Shown one piece after another: positions 1-5,726 of a stretch of DNA of 20,676 nucleotides. The notes beneath the pieces are model-generated. The model saw only the letters and a list, made by a program, of their open reading frames with translations. It was not told the DNA's origin and searched no databases. The stretch's first letter is position 1. Every line of letters starts with the position of its first letter. The stretch is from a virus, in the IMG/VR virus record IMGVR_UViG_3300008448_000829, positions 1 through 20,676 of that record. One strand, written 5' to 3'. The position numbers were made by a program, and so were the translations under genes.

Positions 1-495
1 AATTATACTGATGAGGAGTTGATATTTGCAGCACTAAACCACGATCTAGGTAAGATTGGTACTCAGGAAGCTGAGCAGTACTTACCTAATGATTCTGAGT
101 GGCATAGAAAAAACATAGGTAAATTATACAAATATAATCCAGCTAATGCTTTTTTACCAGTACCTGAGCGTAGTCTATTCTTACTGCAGGAGTTAGGTAT
201 TTCGGTTTCACTTAATGAGTATCTTGGTATTCGCTTGCATGATGGATTGTACGACGATGCAAATAAACCATTTTTTATATCACACACAAAAGAGTCTAAA
301 CTCCGGACCAATCTACCAATCATACTACATCATGCAGACCATATGGCTGCAAGGATAGAATTTGAAATATGGGATAGAAACGAAGGTTCTCAGCAAAAAA
401 CACCAGCAACAAAATCAAAACCTAGGTTAGTAGATAGCTTATCCTCAGAACAAAAAGAAGACTTACAAGGTATCTTCAATAAACTTTTTGAATAA
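1..495 (+). CDS. HD-domain hydrolase-like protein, 5'-truncated
   Basis: The frame is open from the first base of the window. A TTG at 19 could be read as a start, but the upstream codons (N-Y-T-D-E-E) continue the same helix in frame, so the gene most likely begins outside the window. The visible part carries the motif ALNHDLGKIG, a typical HD metal-binding signature, and a later histidine cluster (HHADHMAAR) that could supply further ligands. HD-family proteins are metal-dependent phosphohydrolases, often acting on nucleotides. The substrate here cannot be told. The C-terminal 40 residues are polar and rich in K, S and Q, probably a flexible tail. The stop TAA shares its last base with the ATG of the next gene (TAATG), which suggests translational coupling. 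The HD fold is fairly sure; the role in the phage is unknown. Confidence 0.7.
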   Translation, partial: NYTDEELIFAALNHDLGKIGTQEAEQYLPNDSEWHRKNIGKLYKYNPANAFLPVPERSLFLLQELGISVSLNEYLGIRLHDGLYDDANKPFFISHTKESKLRTNLPIILHHADHMAARIEFEIWDRNEGSQQKTPATKSKPRLVDSLSSEQKEDLQGIFNKLFE

Positions 496-800
496 TGATA
501 ACATTTATAATAGTATTATTAATAATATTACTTGGAATTACTACATATTTAGCGTATATTAATTATACAAAGTATAATCGTGCAGTTAAGTATGCAGAAG
601 CTTATGTACAATTTATATCGGCAGTATATATAAAAATTTTGGAAATTAATTACAAAATGAAAGAAATTGATCATAGAGGTTCGTTTCAAGCTGATGATGA
701 AGTTGGGTATACGTTTAACGCATTAAAAGAGTGTACTGACGATATACGTAATTTTATGTCGAAATATGTCAACACAGAAGAAAAGAAAACCGAGAACTAG
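495..800 (+). CDS. small membrane-anchored protein of unknown function
   Basis: This is a 101-residue protein. Residues 2-22 are strongly hydrophobic (ITFIIVLLIILLGITTYLAY) and form one clear transmembrane segment or uncleaved anchor. A charged, helical, probably cytoplasmic part of about 75 residues follows. There is no obvious signal-peptidase site, so it is likely an N-in, single-pass inner-membrane protein of the infected cell. The start ATG overlaps the stop of the HD gene, and the 3' end overlaps the sigma-factor gene by 35 bases. I do not recognise a named family. Small one-pass proteins of this layout are common between metabolic and late genes of T4-like phages. No function is assigned. 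Confidence 0.7.
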   Translation: MITFIIVLLIILLGITTYLAYINYTKYNRAVKYAEAYVQFISAVYIKILEINYKMKEIDHRGSFQADDEVGYTFNALKECTDDIRNFMSKYVNTEEKKTEN

Positions 801-1482
801 TAAGAAAAAAATGTATTTTGGTCCGGAAGTGGATCAAAGTATTATAAGGTATAATGAGAGTGAAGATAGTGATGAGCGTAGTCGAATATATGAACGAGAA
901 ATTAAGTATGCCTTAGATAAGTTAGTAGAAAATACGATCCATACCTACAAATTTTATTATACTGATAATCAGGAATTATCGACAATCCAACACGAGGCCG
1001 TTACCTTTCTAATAGAGAAGTTACCAAACTTTACTAAAGAGAAAGGTAAGGCCTTTAGTTATTTTTCTATTGTAGCTAAAAACTACTTTATTCTACAAAA
1101 TGAGAAAAATTTCAAAAAGCTAACACAGCATGATAAGATTGATGTGTATTCTGATTCCGCAAAGATGTCGATAGCGCCCTCTGATGACATTAATATGATT
1201 TCATTTATCACTGAGTTTGTCAATTACTGGGATAGTAATATTGATTTTTGTTATGAGAAGCGAGTAGATAGAAACATTGCTGCAGCAATTGTAGAATTGT
1301 TTAGAAGACGTGAAACTTTAGAGATATTTAATAAGAAGGCTCTTTATATCTACATAAGAGAAATGACTGATGCATCAACTCAACAAGTTACTCGAGTAGT
1401 TAAGTCTCTTAAAGAAAAGTATCGCAGAATGTATGAAGACTACGATAGATTAGGTTACATACCAAAGCAAATAGTATATTAA
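766..1482 (+). CDS. 55: late-transcription sigma factor, T4 gp55-like
   Basis: The 238-residue protein resembles the gp55 family of T4-like phages, divergent sigma-70 relatives that direct host RNA polymerase to late promoters. A basic N-terminus (KKRKPRTSKKK) is followed by YFGPEVDQSIIRYN and a helical part with KLVENTIHTYKFYY. The most diagnostic stretch is KGKAFSYFSIVAKNYFI, about residues 93-109, which matches sigma region 2. The C-terminus (VTRVVKSLKEKYRRMYED) looks like a helix-turn-helix or flap-binding element. The ATG at 766 lies inside the previous gene; the basic leader and family-like length support it, though an internal start at Met16 is possible. Sitting directly upstream of the structural genes fits control of their expression. 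In T4, gp55 acts with gp33 and the gp45 clamp; neither of those is seen here. Confidence 0.85.
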   Translation: MSTQKKRKPRTSKKKMYFGPEVDQSIIRYNESEDSDERSRIYEREIKYALDKLVENTIHTYKFYYTDNQELSTIQHEAVTFLIEKLPNFTKEKGKAFSYFSIVAKNYFILQNEKNFKKLTQHDKIDVYSDSAKMSIAPSDDINMISFITEFVNYWDSNIDFCYEKRVDRNIAAAIVELFRRRETLEIFNKKALYIYIREMTDASTQQVTRVVKSLKEKYRRMYEDYDRLGYIPKQIVY

Positions 1483-1733
1483 TGATTATCCAGTTTAGTA
1501 AAGAGCGACTATTAAAGTTCCTAGAGTGGGAAATTAAAGCCTGGGAAAATATTGGTGGTGGTCCGAATCTCGATGCTTATCATTTCGATGTCTCTACAGC
1601 TGATTACGAGAAATTAGAAAATGACGGCTACTTTGATAATATCGATGCTTGGATAGCCGGTGTTCGTATTCAAGCATTAAGGCAGTTAATATTAGAAATA
1701 CAAAATGCACCCGAGCCAATATCTAAATTTTAA
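1482..1733 (+). CDS. small protein of unknown function
   Basis: This is an 83-residue, mainly helical and mildly acidic protein with a tryptophan-rich N-terminal half (FLEWEIKAWENIGGG). It starts by TAATG overlap with the stop of the sigma-factor gene, so the two are probably co-translated. I do not recognise a family. Its position right after a gp55-like sigma factor makes a transcription role (for example a gp33-like co-activator) imaginable, but nothing in the residues shows this. A small virion protein is just as possible. The start is fixed by the overlap. Confidence 0.6.
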   Translation: MIIQFSKERLLKFLEWEIKAWENIGGGPNLDAYHFDVSTADYEKLENDGYFDNIDAWIAGVRIQALRQLILEIQNAPEPISKF

Positions 1734-1753
1734 ATATTAGATTATTTATTATC
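1734..1753 (+). promoter_or_regulatory. candidate promoter-like AT motif (TATTTATT)
   Basis: This 20-base gap contains TATTTAT at 1743-1749, four bases before the ATG at 1754. The same heptamer sits in the other two intergenic gaps of the window, at identical spacing in one of them. It could be a -10 element for the phage sigma factor, giving a leaderless or nearly leaderless transcript. It could also be read as AATAAATA on the minus strand, close to the T4 late consensus TATAAATA. There is no -35 and no Shine-Dalgarno sequence. Confidence 0.3.
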
Positions 1754-2098
1754 ATGGATAAGGATACAGTAATATTCGATGGCAAATCATTTGCTGATTT
1801 AATGAAAGATATCTACAATAATAGTAGAAAGAAGGATGAGCAAATAAAGGGACTTATTGACCAGCTCAAACCACTAATCAAAAACGTTAATGATGCAGCT
1901 GCAATGGTACCACTAATCAAAGAGTATTTAGAAGTCTCAGTAAAGAATGACGAACATCTTGTAAGATTAGCAGCTATTGTGCAGCGATTATTAGTTGCTG
2001 GTGATAAGGATGATAAAAATTCTGGTGGACTATCCGATGCTGAAAGAGCTCAGCTAATGCAAGAAGCTCAGGACCTATTAGATAAGCAAGCAGCATGA
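1754..2098 (+). CDS. small helical protein preceding the spike genes
   Basis: This 114-residue, almost entirely helical protein has FDGKSFADLMKDIYNNSRKK near its N-terminus, followed by LIDQLKPLIKNVNDAAAMVP and IKEYLEVSVKNDEHLVRLAA. The heptad-like spacing of hydrophobic residues suggests a helical bundle or short coiled coil. I have the impression of similar short proteins beside baseplate genes in marine T4-like phages, but I cannot name a function. A structural or assembly role is inferred from position alone. The gene ends in an ATGA overlap with the OB-fold hub gene, so the two are probably translationally coupled. It is one of the few genes with a real gap before it, so a promoter may start here. 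Confidence 0.65.
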   Translation: MDKDTVIFDGKSFADLMKDIYNNSRKKDEQIKGLIDQLKPLIKNVNDAAAMVPLIKEYLEVSVKNDEHLVRLAAIVQRLLVAGDKDDKNSGGLSDAERAQLMQEAQDLLDKQAA

Positions 2099-3126
2099 GT
2101 TTTTTTAAGAGTATTGGTGAGCATTTTACCGCTCCAAAAAATGTAAGATCACAATCTGATAATATATCAATTGTAGGTCCGTGTATTGTACTGGATGTAA
2201 TGTTAAGCGAAAAAGACGCTATACCAACAATATTCCCATACAATGGACCTGCAGATATTGGTAAAATAAGAATTAAGAAATTGGTAGTTTCCAATTCAAA
2301 GAAACCTGACGACGAAATAAAATTAACCGCATATCCCGCCGATCGAAAGATCATATCATACCCATTACCAGGTGAATTAGTTTTTGTATTTCTAGCAACC
2401 TCAAATGAAGTAAATGACGCTGGAAAATCTACTCGCCAGTTCTTTTATCAAACAAACATAACATTAAGTAATAGTATTACCTACAATTCACTGCCCAATG
2501 TTGGCGATAAAACAAAGACAAAAAACACAGCAGGATCAGATAATAGTACTGTAAGCAATTTTATAAATAACATACTGCAGAGATTTAATAAGAAATTAAA
2601 AAATAAAAGTAGTTATATTAAAGATAATGTAGATAGTAATAATGTCTTAGGTGTTATTGTAAAAGAGAGACCGCTACTACAACCTTACGAAGGAGATACA
2701 ATATATCAAGGTCGATTTGGACAATCAATAAGATTTGGAAGCACCACAAACAAGACTGATAATCCATGGTCAACAGAGGGATTGTCTGGAGCTCCAATTA
2801 TAGTACATAGAGTAACTGATAAATTAGATCAAAATAATCAACTATCATATACCACTGAGAATATAAATGATGATAATTCATCACTGTATATGTGCAGTAC
2901 ACAGAAAATTGATTTAAGACTTAGTTGCAGTACAAAAATGGATTCATGGAGAACTATATATAAGCTTAAAAAACAAACAGCTGACGCTGTTGCTGGAGCA
3001 AATATAGCTACAAACAAAGATGAAACTCAAATTTACCAAAAGGTGGTTGATGTGACTAAACCTATAACAGATGCATTTCCTAGTCAATCACAAACTTCTG
3101 AGACACAACCAACTCAACAGCAATAG
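2095..3126 (+). CDS. 5: baseplate hub protein, gp5-like OB-fold part
   Basis: This 343-residue protein resembles the N-terminal part of T4 gp5, the central hub and spike protein that sits on the tail tube. Residues about 20-135 are beta-rich, with GKIRIKKLVV, YPLPGELVFVF and FFYQTNITLSNS, the pattern of the gp5-type OB fold. A second block, about residues 190-280, holds ERPLLQPYEGDTIYQGRFGQ and IRFGSTT...NPWS, typical of the strand-rich connector in gp5-like proteins of environmental phages. The C-terminal tail is rich in S, T and Q (ETQPTQQQ). Unlike T4 gp5 (575 residues), it contains neither a lysozyme domain nor a beta-helix; these functions appear in the next two genes. It probably forms a trimer below the tail tube. 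The start overlaps the previous stop (ATGA). Confidence 0.75.
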   Translation: MSFFKSIGEHFTAPKNVRSQSDNISIVGPCIVLDVMLSEKDAIPTIFPYNGPADIGKIRIKKLVVSNSKKPDDEIKLTAYPADRKIISYPLPGELVFVFLATSNEVNDAGKSTRQFFYQTNITLSNSITYNSLPNVGDKTKTKNTAGSDNSTVSNFINNILQRFNKKLKNKSSYIKDNVDSNNVLGVIVKERPLLQPYEGDTIYQGRFGQSIRFGSTTNKTDNPWSTEGLSGAPIIVHRVTDKLDQNNQLSYTTENINDDNSSLYMCSTQKIDLRLSCSTKMDSWRTIYKLKKQTADAVAGANIATNKDETQIYQKVVDVTKPITDAFPSQSQTSETQPTQQQ

Positions 3127-3128
3127 AA

Positions 3129-4082
3129 ATGGCAGATTACACAACACCACCAACACTATCACCAAACGTACAGTCAAATATAAACTCACTACTATCTGTT
3201 ACTAAAGCAAATTATGACGCAATTGCTCGAAGCTTAATTAACAAAGCATTATCAGCTGCCCGTGTCACGTCTCCAAAAATAAGTGTAGATTCTGTGTATA
3301 AGTTGATAAAAGGAACAGTCAGGCCTATGACATCTCGTTGGGAGGGTGGATGGGGTAACCATCCAAATGATTCTGGTGGTGCAACAATGCGAGGAGTAAC
3401 TCTAGGTACATTTGTAGGTAGTTATGATGATATTTTTATAAACACGGGAATACAAGCTGTAAAGTCGGTAGCACAATCAGTAGATAATAATCTAAGAGGA
3501 TGGCGTAACGCAAATGGTAAAGGTGGTGCTGGTTTTGCAATAGCATCTCAAATGCTGTATCTCCTATTAAAAGATGAGGATGTAGCAGCTTTATGGACAA
3601 TATTATTTTACTGCTCATCACCAAATAGATATCCTATAGCAATATCAACAGAGGATCCGTATTTAGGTTTTATTTTATATGATATGTGTTGGGGATCCGG
3701 TGCTAGTGGTACGTGGGATTACAAGCGAATCGATCAATTATCGCGATCTTATGGATGGAATGGTGTTGCATCCTCTTTCCCCTCTTGGGCTGTATCTCTT
3801 GGTGATAGAACACCACAATTTGCTTTAGATTGTCTTAAATATAGTGTAGATCACATAATAAGAATATCAAAACCTGGCTCGAAAAATGCTGTTTTTCGTA
3901 AGGGCTGGCTTAATAGGTGTATTTTTGCACCCTTTTCACAGGTTGATGCACTGGTTATTATAAATGAGAATTTCAACTTAAATAAGAAGGGAATATATAA
4001 TTTTACGCAACCGGAAATCGATCACCTAGCCAGAAAGGCAGCAATTTATAAAACCCTCGAGTTAAACTTTCCTAATTTATAA
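3129..4082 (+). CDS. baseplate-associated muramidase, GH108-like
   Basis: This 317-residue protein contains WEGGWGNHPNDSGGATMRGV from residue 71. This matches the signature of glycoside hydrolase family 108 N-acetylmuramidases (EGG...D.GG.T..G), with Glu72 the probable catalytic residue. FILYDMCWGSGASG (about 181-194) and FRKGWLNR (about 256-263) match later conserved positions of the family. Residues 1-60 form an N-terminal helical extension with a T/P-rich start (MADYTTPPTLSP) and no signal peptide, which argues against a secreted endolysin. It lies two bases after the OB-fold hub gene and before a beta-helix gene. The most likely role is local cutting of peptidoglycan during injection, the job of the lysozyme domain inside T4 gp5. 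A lysis endolysin is less likely but not excluded. Confidence 0.8.
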   Translation: MADYTTPPTLSPNVQSNINSLLSVTKANYDAIARSLINKALSAARVTSPKISVDSVYKLIKGTVRPMTSRWEGGWGNHPNDSGGATMRGVTLGTFVGSYDDIFINTGIQAVKSVAQSVDNNLRGWRNANGKGGAGFAIASQMLYLLLKDEDVAALWTILFYCSSPNRYPIAISTEDPYLGFILYDMCWGSGASGTWDYKRIDQLSRSYGWNGVASSFPSWAVSLGDRTPQFALDCLKYSVDHIIRISKPGSKNAVFRKGWLNRCIFAPFSQVDALVIINENFNLNKKGIYNFTQPEIDHLARKAAIYKTLELNFPNL

Positions 4083-4084
4083 TA

Positions 4085-4978
4085 ATGGCTTTAAAGTTTA
4101 CTTACGAAGATATACTAAAAAAAGTCCAGAGTAATAAATCTCTGGATTACACTGGATCACCTACGGAATTTTCCGGAGAAGCAACACTGCAGATCCAGCA
4201 ACTAGAGCCTATTGATTTTCCAATGGATGATGTGACTTATGAGTCAACATTTACATCCACAAAGCAAGATATTACAAAGGTACTGTCAATAACACAGGAC
4301 TCGGTTGGATTCACAAACACATTCGCAAACGCACCACAAATCCTACTAAACTCGGATAGAGTTATTATAAACAGTAAACGGGACTACTTAATGTTATTTG
4401 GTGCTGCCGGAATAGCTATATCTTCCCAGAATCCGGTGAATATAGATTCGGATAGTAGTATAACAATAAATGCAACTGAGGGAATATATTTAGGAGTTCC
4501 AAATGCTGGGAAGGATTATGATTTTAATAATCAGAAAAAGCCTAAAACAAAAGGTGATCCTACAGAAAATCAAGCCTATGAACCGGTGGCATTGGGTATA
4601 AAACTAGCCAATATAATCGAAGATCTTTTAGTTGTTATTAAAAACGCAAGAATAGTAACACCGGTTGGATTAGCCTATTTTCGGGAAGATGCGCAATATG
4701 ATTTAGCGAATATACAAGCTAGATTACCTGAAATGCTTAGTAGTGTAGTTTTTGTGGATGGCGTAAGTCACGAAGCAACGGACCCAGCACCAAAGCCGCC
4801 AGCATCAATAACACAACCAGATACAACAATAACGGCACAAGTTAATGGTACGGTAGCACCAGCACAAGATCCAGCTACAGACGTGACCGGCACAACAACA
4901 ACAGCTCCACAAACATCAGCACAAGCAAGTGATAACTTAACACCATCAGGTCAATTAGGACAATTAGCAACACAATAA
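4085..4978 (+). CDS. tail spike protein with gp5C-like beta-helix
   Basis: This 297-residue protein has, in residues about 84-137, short alternating strands separated by turns: QILLNSDRVIINSKRD, LMLFGAAGIAISSQ, NPVNIDSDSSITINATEG, then IYLGVP. This resembles the triple-stranded beta-helix at the C-terminus of T4 gp5 (gp5C), the needle that pierces the outer membrane. A helical segment follows (KLANIIEDLLVVIKNA, about 173-188). The last 65 residues are low-complexity, rich in T, P, A and Q. Such proteins act as trimers. It begins two bases after the muramidase gene, so the order hub, lysozyme, needle is that of the domains of gp5. No metal-binding tip (PAAR) protein is seen nearby. The fold is inferred from the pattern, not from a search. 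Confidence 0.65.
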   Translation: MALKFTYEDILKKVQSNKSLDYTGSPTEFSGEATLQIQQLEPIDFPMDDVTYESTFTSTKQDITKVLSITQDSVGFTNTFANAPQILLNSDRVIINSKRDYLMLFGAAGIAISSQNPVNIDSDSSITINATEGIYLGVPNAGKDYDFNNQKKPKTKGDPTENQAYEPVALGIKLANIIEDLLVVIKNARIVTPVGLAYFREDAQYDLANIQARLPEMLSSVVFVDGVSHEATDPAPKPPASITQPDTTITAQVNGTVAPAQDPATDVTGTTTTAPQTSAQASDNLTPSGQLGQLATQ

Positions 4979-4979
4979 T

Positions 4980-5726
4980 ATGGCAGAAATTAGTGATTAC
5001 ACACAACCGATACAACCGGCAACTAGTATACCGAATCTAAATGCAGCAGATCTGCAGGTGCTATCAAACGACCTAAGTAATTCAATTACACAAGTCGGTA
5101 GCGCTTTAGTACACAAGAAGGTTTATGAAGCATACAAGCAAATGTCACTACAATTATTAACTGATAAAAATATATTATTGCAGATAGAGGAGAGTTTTAT
5201 TTCCAGGTACACACTAATTGACGAGCTTCGCGGATTAGTAAAGTATAAAAAAAAATATCCACAGTACGCAAAATTCCTAGATACATCCATTGCAATAGAT
5301 ACATTATACACAGATGAGAATTTCGAATCGTTTGTATCTTTTCTAGAGAACTTGAATAATAATGAGTTTGAACCAACATTAGGTGAACCTGTATCTATAC
5401 CACCACCAAATACAACAAGGCCGTCAAATCAACAAAATGTATCACAAGCGAATCAGGCAGTTAGATCGGTAACAGAAATATACCAAACTCCCAACAAATT
5501 AACACTAGATCCACGTAGATCGGGGCTATATGTTAAATTTGGTCCAACCCAAGCTATAAACGACACAACGCTCAGATGGATGTACCAGAATGCATACTCT
5601 TATGGTTTTGTATTTTATGGTCCCTACGATAAGAGCGTCTGGTTATATAGAAAAACACTTGTGAGCGATCAAAATTTATTCACAGAACAATCATTCCTTA
5701 ACAGTAGATTAAATTATCTAGCTTAA
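4980..5726 (+). CDS. baseplate protein with degenerate VanY/M15-like domain
   Basis: This 248-residue protein has a helical N-terminal half (about 20-130), a P/N/Q-rich linker (about 131-160) and a C-terminal domain (about 168-225). The last part carries SGLYVKF, then LRWMYQNAYSYGF and VWLYR, in the order and spacing of the D,D-carboxypeptidase VanY/M15B pattern HxxGLAxD ... WLxxNAxxYGF ... EPWHW. The expected zinc ligands appear lost: His to Arg179, Asp to Lys186, and the final His to Leu222; the catalytic Glu is also missing. If the fold is right, the protein binds rather than cuts, perhaps peptidoglycan stem peptides. Its place next to the muramidase and spike genes suits a wall-contact or baseplate role. 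It overlaps the next gene by TAATG. The family link rests on a short motif. Confidence 0.55.
   Translation: MAEISDYTQPIQPATSIPNLNAADLQVLSNDLSNSITQVGSALVHKKVYEAYKQMSLQLLTDKNILLQIEESFISRYTLIDELRGLVKYKKKYPQYAKFLDTSIAIDTLYTDENFESFVSFLENLNNNEFEPTLGEPVSIPPPNTTRPSNQQNVSQANQAVRSVTEIYQTPNKLTLDPRRSGLYVKFGPTQAINDTTLRWMYQNAYSYGFVFYGPYDKSVWLYRKTLVSDQNLFTEQSFLNSRLNYLA

Noticed and set aside
19-21. TTG as the start of the first gene
   Set aside because: The frame stays open to base 1 and the upstream residues extend the HD-domain helix, so the gene is simply cut by the window edge.
3129-4082. Muramidase as the lysis endolysin
   Set aside because: No holin or spanin is adjacent, and the gene sits tightly between hub and spike genes. 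A virion-associated role fits better, though it is not proven.
4980-5726. Active D,D-carboxypeptidase
   Set aside because: The zinc-binding His/Asp/His and catalytic Glu positions are replaced in the only plausible alignment.
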